A stretch of 64,000 nucleotides of DNA, taken from assembly GCF_001661075.1 (NCBI RefSeq), contig NZ_CP014870.1:5523703-5587702 (forward strand), read 5' to 3'. Shown piece by piece: positions 1-9,935 of the stretch. Source of the stretch: Pseudomonas silesiensis (GTDB lineage: Bacteria > Pseudomonadota > Gammaproteobacteria > Pseudomonadales > Pseudomonadaceae). Numbering within the stretch: position 1 is the stretch's first letter; every line of letters begins with the position of its first letter. A model generated the notes under the pieces. The model was not told the origin of the DNA and searched no databases. It was given only the letters and a program-made list of their open reading frames with translations. The translations under genes were made by a program, and so were the position numbers.

Positions 1-12
1 GGGAGCGGTGTT

Positions 13-369
13 TTGAGCAAGTATCTTCGCAAGACATTCCTTGACGACGAGGGCTCATGCCTGACCTCAGCCGACTGCGATATCGTAGGCCATTGGTGCA
101 TGTGCGAAGCCTACGCCAAGTGTTCAGGCCAGGACATGCTTACCGCAATGCGTTCTCAAGAGTTACGTAAACTGATCCGGCAGCCACCCAGGTCTAATTG
201 GCATGTCGGTTCGAATCACTCAATATGCCTGACGTCCGTTGCTAATGGCCAAATACCGCTCGCCCTGTGTGTGGATGCACTTCCAATGCCTTTCAGCGTT
301 CTGGAAATTGACCTATCCGATGAGTTGTTCTTGAGCAAGCTACATCAGGAGTTGCACCAGACGGCGTAA
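13..369 (+). CDS. Hypothetical protein, start uncertain
   Basis: This is an open frame of about 118 codons that I do not recognise. The likely start is a TTG at position 13 behind GGGAGCGG, but the frame stays open to the first base of the window, so the gene may begin further upstream. The product looks soluble, has six cysteines and shows no signal peptide or membrane segment. The C-terminal third (about residues 85-118) is acidic and leucine-rich. It converges on the fic gene and shares a hairpin terminator with it. The local sequence is AT-richer than the core genes around it, which suggests accessory DNA. No function is proposed. Confidence 0.5.
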   Translation: MSKYLRKTFLDDEGSCLTSADCDIVGHWCMCEAYAKCSGQDMLTAMRSQELRKLIRQPPRSNWHVGSNHSICLTSVANGQIPLALCVDALPMPFSVLEIDLSDELFLSKLHQELHQTA

Positions 370-440
370 TATTTATTCACAGTCCCACTGAACGAAAACG
401 CGTCCCTCGCCATGCGCTTGTCCCACCAGCCTTTAGAAAT

Positions 441-477
441 AAAAAAACCCGCACGTTTTTCGATGCGCGGTTTTTTA
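441..477. terminator. Bidirectional rho-independent terminator between the first ORF and fic
   Basis: An A-run, a CCCGCA...TGCGCGG stem with one bulged base and a T-run form a hairpin with U-tracts in both directions. It lies between two convergent genes and can stop both. Confidence 0.8.
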
Positions 478-503
478 ACGAACCCGAGCTATCAATTCAG
501 CCA

Positions 504-2015
504 TTACAGATCAGCAATCTTGGCCCCTTCCTTTTCCTCTTTCTGATCCCGAAGCATGGTCTGCGTGACCTGCTCAATGTAATCAAACACTTCCTCCTGA
601 ACCGAATACTTGTACTGCTTGCGCCGGTGCTTCGAGACCGTGCCATTTTGCGACAGACACATCATTACCAGATTGGCCAAGTCACTGCCTCGGACGTCGT
701 AGCGCTCATCAACCGCCTTGACGATCTTGTCGTAATTTTGGAGAAAAACTGTCTCTTCACGAAGCTCCACTTCAAGAGCTCGCTTGGCCATCTCCAGAGT
801 GAATCGCACACCTGGCGTGGCATCCCAGAAGCGGTATATTGCCGGATGCCCCGTGAAGTTGAAGGACATGTTTCCCTGGTCAATCCAGCGCACGTCCCAG
901 AATTCACGCGCTGGCCGAGAGAACTCCTGCAGGGTTTCCAGATACAGACGCTCCTCGCGCTTCATTGCCACCGACACCGGAAGCAGCAAGCCATTTTCCA
1001 ATGCCCCCGCACGGCAAAGTGTCTGGTGTATGAGGAAGCGGGAAAGGCGACCATTCCCATCCATGAAAGGGTGAAGGAAGACGAATCCAAATGAAATGAT
1101 CCCGGCGGCGATCAGAGGGTCAATACGCTTTACCGCGTCATTCCCCAATGCCATCAGCTGTTCCATCAACTCCCGACATAAGTCCGGTGCAGGTGGGACA
1201 TACGTTACACCTGCGGCACCATGCAGACCGCTTGCCAAATGGTTCTGTTCATGGCGGAACGCAGCAGCCATATCGTATGGATTGGAGATCGTTGCATTCT
1301 GGAGGGTCACCAAGTAATCCTCACTCAATGGAATGCGTTCATGGGCCTGCCGGAGCAGCTGAATGAAACGCCGGGACTTGTCTTCGCTTGGCGACTCTTT
1401 CTCGATGGCGAATGAGTCCTGGGCTTCGCTCAGATAGGCCCAGTTGATTGCCCGATCCATCATTCCTGATGGCAGGTTCTGAATGAATTGCTGCGCACGC
1501 GCCAAGATATCGTGTTGTAGCAACACCATAATCTGAGGTGTTCGTTCAACGGTGGCGCAGTAAGCTAGTGTTCCAATACCATTGAACTCAATCCGCCAGC
1601 GGGAATTACGTTCCCCTGGCATCGTCAAGTACTGCTCCGGGTCAAACAAGGGGATGAAGCCTCCCTTCACGGGGGAGTGTTGGGTCAGCTCCTCACCATT
1701 GAATGCTTCGTAGAGAAAGCAGGCCTTGCGGATGTAGATCCCGTTTGGAGCTTTTCGCAATTCGGCTTCGAGCGCTTGTGCCGGAATTCGAGGTAACGCC
1801 TGAGCTAGAATGGTGAGATTGATCCCTTCATGCTTCAACGCGAAGAGGACATGCCCGAGCAGATCATCTGGCGCAGGTGCAATTGCAGGCGGGACTGCCA
1901 ATATGTCGCCGATTCTTTCAAGCCGTGTAACAGGCTGAACTCTGGCAGGTTGGCGCAGAGGAAACGCTGAAAGCTGCAGTGCATCTTGCAGACAGGCATA
2001 TCCAGCTGAGTTCAT
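504..2015 (-). CDS. Fic-domain protein (putative AMP transferase)
   Basis: Fic proteins transfer AMP or another nucleotide part to hydroxyl side chains of target proteins. The core motif HPFMDGNGRLSR lies at about residues 315-326 and contains the catalytic His, the anion-binding loop and the second Arg. About 110 residues before it is SFAIEK, which resembles the inhibitory-helix motif [ST]xxxE[GN] but has Lys in the last position. The Glu that blocks ATP binding is kept. I chose the ATG at 2015 because GAGG lies 9 bases before it; a GTG at 2045 would add ten residues. The N-terminal 130 residues are not recognised. No antitoxin-like small gene lies next to it, so it is more likely a self-inhibited housekeeping or accessory Fic than a FicTA pair. 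Confidence 0.85.
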   Translation of the reverse strand: MNSAGYACLQDALQLSAFPLRQPARVQPVTRLERIGDILAVPPAIAPAPDDLLGHVLFALKHEGINLTILAQALPRIPAQALEAELRKAPNGIYIRKACFLYEAFNGEELTQHSPVKGGFIPLFDPEQYLTMPGERNSRWRIEFNGIGTLAYCATVERTPQIMVLLQHDILARAQQFIQNLPSGMMDRAINWAYLSEAQDSFAIEKESPSEDKSRRFIQLLRQAHERIPLSEDYLVTLQNATISNPYDMAAAFRHEQNHLASGLHGAAGVTYVPPAPDLCRELMEQLMALGNDAVKRIDPLIAAGIISFGFVFLHPFMDGNGRLSRFLIHQTLCRAGALENGLLLPVSVAMKREERLYLETLQEFSRPAREFWDVRWIDQGNMSFNFTGHPAIYRFWDATPGVRFTLEMAKRALEVELREETVFLQNYDKIVKAVDERYDVRGSDLANLVMMCLSQNGTVSKHRRKQYKYSVQEEVFDYIEQVTQTMLRDQKEEKEGAKIADL

Positions 2016-2135
2016 CGCGCAAATCCTCATTTTTGAGCAGGCCACGCGATTTTTCTTTAGCGGTCCAATAAAATCTTAAGATTCTTAGAATATCTCGATT
2101 TTTTCTTAACTGACCAGTGCTATCTCGTTACTCGT

Positions 2136-2161
2136 AGTTATAGTGATTTACCCCTATAACT
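2136..2161. promoter_or_regulatory. Inverted repeat upstream of fic, possible operator
   Basis: AGTTATAG and CTATAACT form a perfect 8-bp inverted repeat with a 10-base spacer in the AT-rich stretch 5' of the fic gene. The spacing suits a dimeric DNA-binding protein, but no regulator gene is adjacent. Operator function is inferred only from the symmetry. Confidence 0.25.
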
Positions 2162-2232
2162 GTTGATAACTTCGTATGAGTTCAGACGCGGCGGGATGGC
2201 AGAACAGAATTGAACGTGCTCCAGCGCCAGCA

Positions 2233-2273
2233 ATAAAAAACCCCGCTCTTCTGTCGAAGGCGGGGTTTTTTTG
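2233..2273 (-). terminator. Rho-independent terminator after cyoE
   Basis: The stem AAAAAACCCCGC / GCGGGGTTTTTT lies just past the cyoE stop and has a good U-run on the minus strand. Confidence 0.9.
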
Positions 2274-2289
2274 ATGCAGCGTCTAAAGC

Positions 2290-3177
2290 CTATGGCGCGT
2301 AAGTCAGCAACAACTCACTCGGCACCTTGAAATCCAGCGACATCATCACGCTCAACGCGGTAATGGTGAAGATCGAGAACACGAACAGCTTGCGTGCCCA
2401 GACCCTGTCATCCACTGCCTTGTAGCCGGTCCAGGCCATGTACAGCCAGTACATGCCCATGGCCGCGGCGACGGCGAGGTAGCTCATGCCGGCGTAGCCG
2501 CTGAAGGTCAGCATCAAGGTCGCCACGAGGAACGCCAGGATGTAGAGCAGGATGTGCTTCTTCGCCACTTCAATCCCGCGCTTGACCGGCAGCACCGGAA
2601 TCGATGCAGCCAGGTAATCGTTGAAGCGAAAGATCGCGATGGCGTAGGAATGCGGCATCTGCCACAGGCTGAACATCACCAGCAGCGTCAGTGCGGCCAT
2701 GTCGAAGCTGTTGGTCACAGCGACGTAGCCAATCACCGGCGGCATGGCGCCCGACAGACTGCCCACCAGCGTGCCGTGAACCGACTTGCGCTTGAGGTAC
2801 AGACTGTAGAAGCCGACGTAGATGACGAAGCCGATCACCGCGAACAAAGCGGCCAACGGGTTGGCCACCTTGTACAACAGTGCAACGCCGAAAACACCCA
2901 GAATGGTCGCAAAGGCCAGGGCCAGTTTCAGGGAGATCAAGCCCTGGACCAGCACCCGGTTCTTGGTGCGTTCCATCTTCAGGTCGATGTCGCGGTCGAT
3001 GCAGTTGTTGAACACGCAACCGGAAGCCACCACCAGGGACGTGCCGATCATCGCAGCCAGGAAGATGGCCAGATCGACATGCCCTTTGGAGGCCAGGAAA
3101 AATCCGCCTGCCACTGAAAGCACGTTACCGAAAATGATCCCCGGTTTGGTGATTTGGATAAAGTGCTTCAAGGACAT
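2290..3177 (-). CDS. cyoE: Protoheme IX farnesyltransferase
   Basis: CyoE is the membrane prenyltransferase that converts heme B to heme O, the cofactor of the bo3 oxidase encoded upstream. The 295-residue protein has the UbiA-family pattern of multiple membrane helices. The prenyl-diphosphate-binding motif NNCIDRDID is near residue 60. The start [13 protein letters not shown] matches the family N-terminus, and the length is typical. It is the last gene of the minus-strand cyo operon, 11 bases after cyoD, and is followed by a terminator. Heme O synthesis is encoded together with the oxidase that needs it. Confidence 0.96.
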   Translation of the reverse strand: MSLKHFIQITKPGIIFGNVLSVAGGFFLASKGHVDLAIFLAAMIGTSLVVASGCVFNNCIDRDIDLKMERTKNRVLVQGLISLKLALAFATILGVFGVALLYKVANPLAALFAVIGFVIYVGFYSLYLKRKSVHGTLVGSLSGAMPPVIGYVAVTNSFDMAALTLLVMFSLWQMPHSYAIAIFRFNDYLAASIPVLPVKRGIEVAKKHILLYILAFLVATLMLTFSGYAGMSYLAVAAAMGMYWLYMAWTGYKAVDDRVWARKLFVFSIFTITALSVMMSLDFKVPSELLLTYAP

Positions 3178-3188
3178 CCGGACTTACC

Positions 3189-3524
3189 TCAGTGCGCCAT
3201 CATGTTGGTGTGGATGCTGAACATGATCCACAACGACAGGCCTACCAACAGGACGATTACCAGTGCGGCGAAAACAAACGCGATCACGTTGTTACGCTGG
3301 GCGGCGGAGCGGTCCAGGTGGAGGAAGTACACCAGGTGCACCAGCACCTGGATCACTGCAAAGATCAGGACGATCCACAGGGTCATGGCTTTCGGCAGCG
3401 ACGGGTACATCACCAGGCCAAAAGGAATGACGGTCAGGATCACCGACAGAATGAAACCGATGGCGTAGGACTTGACGCTGCCATGGTTCGCATCGTGGGT
3501 ATCGTGGGCATGAGCGTTAGCCAT
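3189..3524 (-). CDS. cyoD: Cytochrome bo3 ubiquinol oxidase subunit IV
   Basis: This 111-residue inner-membrane protein is the small subunit IV of cytochrome bo3, thought to help assemble the CuB site of subunit I. It starts with a His/Asp-rich cytoplasmic stretch (MANAHAHDTHDANHG) and has three hydrophobic helices at roughly residues 20-45, 50-70 and 80-105. Its start directly abuts the cyoC stop, which implies translational coupling. Length and position match the cyo operon of other gamma-proteobacteria. Confidence 0.95.
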   Translation of the reverse strand: MANAHAHDTHDANHGSVKSYAIGFILSVILTVIPFGLVMYPSLPKAMTLWIVLIFAVIQVLVHLVYFLHLDRSAAQRNNVIAFVFAALVIVLLVGLSLWIMFSIHTNMMAH

Positions 3525-4151
3525 TTACATAGTCCCCATCAGATAAACAACGGTGAATACGCAGATCCACACCACGTCCAGGAAGTGCCAGAACAGGCTC
3601 AGGCAGCTCAGACGGGTCTTGTTGGTCGCCGTCAGGCCGTTTTTCTGCACCTGGTACATCATGATCGCCATCCAGATCAGACCGCTGGTCACGTGCAGAC
3701 CGTGGGTGCCGACCAGGGTGAAGAACCCGGACAGGAAGCCTGAGCGGCTAGGGCCGAAGCCCTCGGAGATCAGCAGGTGGAACTCGTTGATCTCCATGGC
3801 GATAAAGCCGGCGCCAAGCAGGAAGGTCATGCCCAACCAGGTCAGCACGCCCTTCTTGTTACCCTTGAACAACGCCAGCATGGCGAAGCCGTAGGTGATC
3901 GAACTGAACAACAGCAGAGCGGTTTCGCCCAGCACGTAAGGCAGTTCGAAGATGTCGGCTCCCGATGGGCCGCCCGCTACGTTGTTAACCAGTACCGCGT
4001 ACACCGCGAAGATCGACGCAAACAGGATGCAGTCGGTCATCAGGTAGAGCCAGAAACCGAATACGGTCATCTCGCCCGAGTCGTGGTGATGGTCATCGTG
4101 CCCATGTCCATCGACATGGGTGTGTCCAGCATTGGTCACTAAGTTCGACAT
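3525..4151 (-). CDS. cyoC: Cytochrome bo3 ubiquinol oxidase subunit III
   Basis: CyoC is subunit III of the heme-copper quinol oxidase, a five-helix inner-membrane protein without redox cofactors that stabilises subunit I. The 208-residue protein begins with a His-rich tail ([15 protein letters not shown]) before the first helix. It shows the subunit III segments around [14 protein letters not shown] and a C-terminal [16 protein letters not shown] region, here [12 protein letters not shown]. It lies 3 bases after cyoB and abuts cyoD. Confidence 0.95.
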   Translation of the reverse strand: MSNLVTNAGHTHVDGHGHDDHHHDSGEMTVFGFWLYLMTDCILFASIFAVYAVLVNNVAGGPSGADIFELPYVLGETALLLFSSITYGFAMLALFKGNKKGVLTWLGMTFLLGAGFIAMEINEFHLLISEGFGPSRSGFLSGFFTLVGTHGLHVTSGLIWMAIMMYQVQKNGLTATNKTRLSCLSLFWHFLDVVWICVFTVVYLMGTM

Positions 4152-4154
4152 GGT

Positions 4155-6185
4155 TTAAGCCTGTTCCAACGAGGTTTCAACACGGGTGGCGTTGGCTGGG
4201 ACTTTCCCGGCCGCTACCAGACGTTTGTGCTGCTCGGCTTCGATGCGCTCGATGACATCCACCGGCACCATGTAGCCCTGATCGTCACGGGCGGCATGGA
4301 TGGTGAAATACACCACGGTGCCGACCAGGCCGACGATGGCCAGCCACCAGATGTGCCAGATCATCGCGAAACCGAACACGGTCAACAGTGCGCCCATGAC
4401 CACACCGGTCGCGGTGTTGTTGGGCATGTGGATCGGCTCGTACCGGGCCGGAGCCTTGTACGCGGTGCCGTCTTCCTTGGCTTCGGTGAACGGGTCGATG
4501 ACGTCGGCTTTCGGCAGCACGGCAAAGTTGTAGAACGGAGGTGGCGACGAGGTCGACCATTCCAGGGTATGGGCATTCCACGGGTCGCCGTGTTCGCACA
4601 TGTTCTCTGGCTTGTTGCGGTCACGCACGCTGACGTACAGCTGGATCAGCTGGCAGGCGATACCGACGGCGATCATCACCGCACCGAACATGGCGACGTA
4701 CAGGTACGGCACCCACTCAGGGTTGGTAGTAGCGTTCAAACGACGGGTCATGCCCATGAAGCCCAGGACATAGAGCGGCATGAACGCGACGAAGAAGCCG
4801 GTGATCCAGAACCAGAATGCGGCCTTGCCCCAGCCTTCGTGCAGCTTGAAGCCGAACGCTTTCGGGAAGTAGAACGCAAAGCCTGCGATGTAGCCGAATA
4901 CCGCGCCGCCGATGATCACGTTATGGAAGTGCGCGATCACGAACAGGCTGTTGTGCAGAACGAAGTCAGCACCCGGGATGGCCAGCAGTACGCCGGTCAT
5001 GCCGCCGATGGCGAAGGTCACCATGAAGCCCAGGGTCCACAGCACCTGGCTGGTGAAACGCAGACGGCCCTGGTAGATGGTGAACAGCCAGTTGAATAGC
5101 TTCACCCCCGTCGGGATCGAAATCAGCATCGTCGCCAGGCCGAAGAAGGCGTTGACGCTGGCACCCGACCCCATGGTGAAGAAGTGGTGCAGCCAGACCA
5201 TGAAGCCCAGGATCGAGATCGCGCCGCTGGCGTAGATCATCGAGTGGTGGCCGAACAGTTTCTTGCCGGTGAAGGTCGAGATGACTTCCGAGAAAATGCC
5301 GAACGCTGGCAGGATCAGGATGTACACCTCGGGGTGACCCCAGGCCCAGAACAGGTTGACGTACATCATCGGATTGCCACCAAGTTCATTGGTGAAAATG
5401 TGGAAATCCATGTAACGGTCAAGCGTCAGCAGTGCCAGGGTAGCGGTCAGGATCGGGAACGAAGCCACGATCAGGACGTTGGCCCAGGTGCAGGTCCAGG
5501 TGAAGATCGGCATGTCCATCAGCTTCATGCCCGGGGTACGCATTTTCAGCACGGTGGCCAGGAAGTTGACCCCCGTCAGCGTCGTACCTAGCCCGGATAG
5601 CTGTAGCGCCCAGATGTAGTAGTCCATCCCCACGCCCGGACTGTATTGCAGGCCCGACAACGGCGGATAGGCAACCCAACCGGTCTTGGCGAATTCGCCA
5701 ACGCCCAGGGACAGGTTGATCAGCACCACGCCCGACACCAGCAGCCAGAAGCTCAGGGAGTTCAGGAACGGGTACGCAACGTCACGGGCACCGATCTGCA
5801 GCGGCACTGCCAGGTTCATCAGGCCGGTGAAGAATGGCATCGCCATGAAGATGATCATGATCACACCGTGGGCGGTGAAGATCTGGTCATAGTGTTCAGG
5901 TGGCAGGTAGCCAGGCGAACCCTCGGTGGCCATGGCCAGCTGGGTACGCATCATGATGGCGTCGGCAAAACCGCGCAGCAGCATGATCATGGCGACGATG
6001 ATGTACATCACGCCGATTTTCTTGTGGTCGACCGACGTCAGCCACTCGGTCCACAGGTAGGTCCACTTCTTGAAGTAGGTGATTGCAGCGAACAGCGCCA
6101 GACCACCGAGTGCGATCATGGCGATGGTTATCATCACGATCGGTTCGTGGAACGGGACCGCTTCCCAACTTAATTTACCAAACAT
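4155..6185 (-). CDS. cyoB: Cytochrome bo3 ubiquinol oxidase subunit I
   Basis: CyoB is the catalytic subunit. It holds low-spin heme b, high-spin heme o3 and CuB, reduces O2 to water with ubiquinol electrons and pumps protons. The 676-residue protein carries [12 protein letters not shown] (CuB His and cross-linked Tyr), the His pair in WLHHFFTMG and HFHNVIIGG with the heme ligands. The N-terminus [18 protein letters not shown] is nearly that of E. coli CyoB. It follows cyoA by 3 bases. Expression of cyo in pseudomonads is known to respond to oxygen and to carbon catabolite control; I saw no convincing Anr or Crc site here. Confidence 0.97.
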   Translation of the reverse strand: MFGKLSWEAVPFHEPIVMITIAMIALGGLALFAAITYFKKWTYLWTEWLTSVDHKKIGVMYIIVAMIMLLRGFADAIMMRTQLAMATEGSPGYLPPEHYDQIFTAHGVIMIIFMAMPFFTGLMNLAVPLQIGARDVAYPFLNSLSFWLLVSGVVLINLSLGVGEFAKTGWVAYPPLSGLQYSPGVGMDYYIWALQLSGLGTTLTGVNFLATVLKMRTPGMKLMDMPIFTWTCTWANVLIVASFPILTATLALLTLDRYMDFHIFTNELGGNPMMYVNLFWAWGHPEVYILILPAFGIFSEVISTFTGKKLFGHHSMIYASGAISILGFMVWLHHFFTMGSGASVNAFFGLATMLISIPTGVKLFNWLFTIYQGRLRFTSQVLWTLGFMVTFAIGGMTGVLLAIPGADFVLHNSLFVIAHFHNVIIGGAVFGYIAGFAFYFPKAFGFKLHEGWGKAAFWFWITGFFVAFMPLYVLGFMGMTRRLNATTNPEWVPYLYVAMFGAVMIAVGIACQLIQLYVSVRDRNKPENMCEHGDPWNAHTLEWSTSSPPPFYNFAVLPKADVIDPFTEAKEDGTAYKAPARYEPIHMPNNTATGVVMGALLTVFGFAMIWHIWWLAIVGLVGTVVYFTIHAARDDQGYMVPVDVIERIEAEQHKRLVAAGKVPANATRVETSLEQA

Positions 6186-6188
6186 CGT

Positions 6189-7133
6189 TTACTCCTCTGC
6201 CCCGGCAGCTGAATGCGAACTCATGTCCATCCCTTCCATATGGGCCACTTCTTTCTCTTTCTTCTCGTGGTGCATCGGCTTGCCCGGTTTCATGCCTTCG
6301 TACTTGTCGACGATGATCTGGAACAGGTTCGGCGTGACCGAGGAGTAGAGCTCGACTGGGTTGTTCTGGCTTGGCTTGGTAAGGGCTTCGTATTCAGCTG
6401 ATTCCAGCTGTTTAGGTGCCTTTTTGACTTCGCTTACCCAGGCGTCGAAATTTTCCTGAGAGGTTGAGATCGCTTTGAATTTCATGCCGGTAAAACCTGC
6501 GCCGCTGTAGTTGGCGGAGATGCCTTCCATTTCAGCGTCACGGTTGGCAATCAGGTGCAACTTGGTCTGCATGCCGGCCATCGCGTAGATCTGGCCGCCC
6601 AGGCCCGGGATGAAGAACGAGTTCATCACCGAGTCCGACGTTACCTTGAAGTTGACCGGTGTATTGGTCGGGAACACGATCTTGTTGACGGTGGCGATGC
6701 CCTGTTCCGGATAGATGAACACCCACTTCCAGTCCAGCGAGACCACTTCGATGGTGATCGGCTTGACGTCGGATTCCAGCGGACGGTACGGGTCCAGTTC
6801 GTGGGTCGACACGTAAGTGACGTAACCCAGGGCAATGATGATCAGGATCGGAACGGTCCACACCGCGATTTCAATCTTGGTGGAGTGGTTCCATTTCGGG
6901 GTGTAGGTCGCGTTGGTGTTGGACGCGCGGTATTTCCAGGCGAACAGGAAGGTCATGACGATGACCGGGATCACGACCAACAGCATCAGCAGCGTCGCGG
7001 TGATGATCAGGTTTCGCTGCTCCAGGCCGACCTGGCCCGTAGGATTGAGCAAGGTCATGTTGCAGCCTCCCAGCAACAACGTGCCGAGCAGCGGCACTAT
7101 GCCTAGTAGTCTTGGGTACCTGTTTTTACTCAT
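6189..7133 (-). CDS. cyoA: Cytochrome bo3 ubiquinol oxidase subunit II
   Basis: CyoA is the quinol oxidase subunit II, a membrane-anchored lipoprotein with a periplasmic cupredoxin-like domain that lacks the CuA site. The lipobox LLGGC places the lipidated Cys at residue 24 of the 314-residue protein. Two membrane helices follow, then the domain with [10 protein letters not shown] and [15 protein letters not shown] chose the ATG at 7133, preceded by AGAGG, because it puts the lipoprotein signal at the N-terminus; an upstream in-frame start at 7187 would add 18 residues before it. It is the first gene of cyoABCDE. Confidence 0.95.
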   Translation of the reverse strand: MSKNRYPRLLGIVPLLGTLLLGGCNMTLLNPTGQVGLEQRNLIITATLLMLLVVIPVIVMTFLFAWKYRASNTNATYTPKWNHSTKIEIAVWTVPILIIIALGYVTYVSTHELDPYRPLESDVKPITIEVVSLDWKWVFIYPEQGIATVNKIVFPTNTPVNFKVTSDSVMNSFFIPGLGGQIYAMAGMQTKLHLIANRDAEMEGISANYSGAGFTGMKFKAISTSQENFDAWVSEVKKAPKQLESAEYEALTKPSQNNPVELYSSVTPNLFQIIVDKYEGMKPGKPMHHEKKEKEVAHMEGMDMSSHSAAGAEE

Positions 7134-7888
7134 CTCACGACCTCTAAAGCAGCTTGCGCAATGCAGTTGGTTTTTGATCGCCAACACTTCACCCTGCCAA
7201 GGGTTGGCATTTTTCTTGGATTGAATAAGGGCTGCCCGTCGCGCGTCAGACGCTGTTCGACAAATCCTGGGACAGCGGTGAGTTCTTATTCGAATTCGTG
7301 GTCAAAGGCCTTGTTAAAGACCAATTCCATTTGGTGCGGATAGTGGAAGGCACCGACACCTGGGAGTCGCATGAAGCCATCCGGCCTCTCGACGCCCTAT
7401 TCCTGCTCGTGCACCTGTGTAAGGGTGAGCAGTGCCGGGAATTCAGTGCGGGCGATTGTAGTGACGTAGCGATTCATAAACCATGTCTCATCCCGAAATA
7501 ATTTTTATCCATTTCAGCAACAATCAATCACGAATTTCGCAAAAGTCCGGCATGTTATCGAAATTAATTCTCAACAAAAACACCAAAAATAGTAGGTCTA
7601 CCGCACGCGGTTCAGACAGTATCGAAGGCTCTACACCCTCCTTCGACCCGGCCCAAGCCCCTATGCGACAAGGGCTCCGCCAATTCGCCAGGCCCTGTTA
7701 AAACTGCCTGTTCGGGTGTTTCAGGGTCTAAGCCGCCCGCCATTGAAAAAGCCGCTTTTTGTTGCGTAGAGGGGCGCGAATTCACGGCTTTGAAATGCCC
7801 TGCGACACTCGCGCTGTGACAACGTGTCGCACATGTGTCGCCCCCCGACTTGTCGCGCATCAAGGTCTTTTTACCCGCCCCCTGCCAT
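7134..7888. other. 755-base intergenic region upstream of cyoA
   Basis: No convincing gene was found here. The part from about 7470 to 7600 is clearly AT-rich and is a reasonable place for the cyo promoter. The half towards dsbB (7600-7890) is GC-rich with short unsupported frames. A TTGATcgccAACAC sequence near 7169 only weakly resembles an Anr site. Confidence 0.4.
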
Positions 7889-7931
7889 GCAAAACGCCCC
7901 GGTGCTCTCAACGAGGACCGGGGCGTTTTTT
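7889..7931 (-). terminator. Terminator after dsbB
   Basis: A perfect 13-bp stem AAAACGCCCCGGT / ACCGGGGCGTTTT with a 13-base loop lies 28 bases past the dsbB stop. T-runs flank it on both strands. Confidence 0.85.
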
Positions 7932-7958
7932 GCTTTACACGGGAGGCGCGAGATGGGC

Positions 7959-8468
7959 TCAGCGCAGCGCTTTGCGATTACGCGAAGTGAGCAGCGGCAC
8001 CAGGATGACCACCAGTACAAAGGCGACCAGCGCCCATTGGGCGAGGGACAGACCGAGAATCGGCGGGTACGGCGTCGAGCAGAAACCGTCGACCTGGAAG
8101 CCCAGCGGGAAGATCTTCGCCAGCGGCAAGCCGTCGACTATCGGTTGCAACACATCGATGCCGCAGCTGACGGTCGGATAGAACTGGGTGTAGACGTGAT
8201 GCCCTGCCACTCCGACGCCTGCCACGGCGCAGATCACCACCAGGGTTTCAAACACCGTGATGCTGCGGCGGGTGCGCATGGCCGCGCCGATGAAGGCGAA
8301 GATCGCAATCAGCAGCAAGGCGTAGCGTTGCAGGATGCATAGCGGGCACGGCGCCTCGCCCAGGACGATTTGCATGTACAGCGCGCCGCCGATCAGCGCC
8401 AGGCAGATGGCGCCCAGTAACACCAGGTAGCGCCGTTCACGACCCAACCGCATTGTTTCCTCGCTCAT
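7959..8468 (-). CDS. dsbB: Disulfide bond formation protein B
   Basis: DsbB reoxidises the periplasmic thiol oxidase DsbA and passes the electrons to quinone. The 169-residue inner-membrane protein has four hydrophobic helices. It has the two essential cysteine pairs: C41-P-L-C44 in the first periplasmic loop and C102/C130 in the second (SCGID and DGFCSTPYPP). Length and the C-terminal signature are those of the Pseudomonas DsbB family. Pseudomonads often have two paralogues, so the copy number cannot be settled from this window. It is a single-gene unit with its own terminator. Confidence 0.93.
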   Translation of the reverse strand: MSEETMRLGRERRYLVLLGAICLALIGGALYMQIVLGEAPCPLCILQRYALLLIAIFAFIGAAMRTRRSITVFETLVVICAVAGVGVAGHHVYTQFYPTVSCGIDVLQPIVDGLPLAKIFPLGFQVDGFCSTPYPPILGLSLAQWALVAFVLVVILVPLLTSRNRKALR

Positions 8469-8619
8469 TGCGTTTCCCTTCTGAATATCGATTGCCCAAA
8501 GTCTACACGCTGGCCCGGACCTTGGAGAGTCTGGCGCGCGTGGGTGGGTATCGGGGAATAGACGATAAGCGGGTTAAGAAGGGATTAAAATTTCGGCGAT
8601 CGGGTTGAATTTTGACCAG

Positions 8620-8800
8620 GCCGATGGCGTCTTCGTCGGAACACCACCGGGAGCCGGCTCACACATTTTCCATGGGCTTTGTGAGCGCCGCGGCCCCCCT
8701 GTAGAAGCTGGCCTGTCGGATCGCCGCACCGCAGCGAAAGCGGTCCATCAGTCAACACTTCTACTGAATGTGCCGCCGTCTTCGCCAAGCCGGCTCCTAC
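8620..8800. repeat. REP-type palindromic repeats, degenerate pair
   Basis: From 8698, CCTGTAGAAGCTGGC and GTCGGATCGCCGCACCGCAG pair imperfectly with CTTCGCCAAGCCGGCTCCTAC ending at 8800. Just before it, about 8628-8680, is a decayed element with GTCTTCGTCGGAAC and GCTCACACATTTT that resembles the long inverted repeat at 57.2-57.4 kb. It is non-coding and lies between dsbB and the ABC binding protein gene. Confidence 0.75.
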
Positions 8801-8837
8801 ACGAAATCAGCGTCGTTCACCGACTTGGCGCGTTCGA

Positions 8838-9614
8838 TCAGTCGCCGTAGATATCAGACTTGAAGTACTTCTCGGAAATCTTCTGGTATTCACCACTGGC
8901 GCGAATGCCGTCGATGGCCGTGTTCAGTTGGGTCACCAATTCGGTGTTGCCCTTGCGCACCGCGATCCCGGCGCCCTCCCCCACGTATTTCGGATCCTTC
9001 AGCTCCGGCCCGACAAACGCATAGCCTTTGCCACGGGGCATCATCAGAAAGTCATTCAGCGGAATGGTGTCGGCAAAAATCGCATCGAGGCGACCGGCCG
9101 CCAGATCCATGTAGATCTCTTCGTTGTTGCTGTAACGCTTGACGTTAACGCCCTTGGGTTCAAACACCTCGGTGGCATAACGATCAGTAGTGGTGGCACG
9201 TTGCACGCCGATCGTCTTGCCTTTGAGGCTGGCGTACTGGTCATCCACCACCGCCCCTTCCTTCATCACCAGGCGCGATGAGGTGAAGTAGTACTTGTGG
9301 GTAAAATCCACCGACTTCTTGCGGTCTTCGTTGATGGTCATGGACGACAGCGCCATGTCGATTTTCTTCACCTTCAGGGAAGGAATCAGGCCATCGAACT
9401 CGCCTTCAACCCACTGGCACTTGACCTGCATCTGCGCGCACAGGGCATTGCCGATGTCGTAGTCGAATCCGACAATCTTGCCGTCCGAGCTTTTCGAGGC
9501 GAACGGCGGGTACGCCGCCTCGATGCCGATGCGCAGGGTCTTCTCGGCGGCGAACAGGGTGCTGCACGCCAACAGGCTCAGGGCCAGACCGGTAATGAGG
9601 GGGAATTTCTTCAT
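8838..9614 (-). CDS. Amino-acid-type ABC transporter periplasmic binding protein
   Basis: The 258-residue protein belongs to the polar amino acid (SBP_bac_3) family of periplasmic binding proteins. A Sec signal peptide covers about residues 1-23 ([23 protein letters not shown]). The mature protein begins [30 protein letters not shown], with the family signatures [20 protein letters not shown] and GVQRATT. The region resembles lysine/arginine/ornithine and histidine binding proteins, but the ligand cannot be fixed by eye. The ATG at 9614 has GAGAG upstream; longer starts would bury the signal peptide. No permease or ATPase gene is adjacent, so it is an orphan here. Confidence 0.9.
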   Translation of the reverse strand: MKKFPLITGLALSLLACSTLFAAEKTLRIGIEAAYPPFASKSSDGKIVGFDYDIGNALCAQMQVKCQWVEGEFDGLIPSLKVKKIDMALSSMTINEDRKKSVDFTHKYYFTSSRLVMKEGAVVDDQYASLKGKTIGVQRATTTDRYATEVFEPKGVNVKRYSNNEEIYMDLAAGRLDAIFADTIPLNDFLMMPRGKGYAFVGPELKDPKYVGEGAGIAVRKGNTELVTQLNTAIDGIRASGEYQKISEKYFKSDIYGD

Positions 9615-9803
9615 GTTCGTTCTCTCGCGGGTTGTTGTTGGTTTGGCAAGACAGAAGAAAGAGCTGAAACGGGGGCGGCCTTTTTTTGTACTTATAAATC
9701 CATACTGGACTTTTATGTATGAGTCGTCAATCCGGGGCGAATGAGATGGGTCGGCCGGCGGTCGGGAGGTGGGTCGGGGAGATTTTGGGTGTAGCGGATG
9801 GCC

Positions 9804-9911
9804 TCTTCGCGGGCAAGTCGGATCGCCGCATCGCTCGCTCCTACAGGGTTCTGAGTCGTTCACACAACATATGCATGCACAGAACCGTAGGAGCGAGGCT
9901 TGCCCGCGAAT
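9804..9911. repeat. REP pair
   Basis: Two half-elements face each other: CTTCGCGGGCAAG...CGCTCCTACAGG at 9804-9846 and CGTAGGAGCGAGGCTTGCCC at 9886 onward. It lies in the spacer upstream of the ABC binding protein and downstream of moaE. Confidence 0.85.
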
Positions 9912-9935
9912 GCCTACTTGAATGCGCCGCAGGAA

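Noticed and set aside
7165..7180. Anr box before cyoA
   Set aside because: TTGATcgccAACAC matches only the left half of TTGAT-N4-ATCAA.
7612..7911. 99-codon minus-strand frame between dsbB and cyoA
   Set aside because: It begins inside the dsbB terminator hairpin and shows no recognisable protein features.
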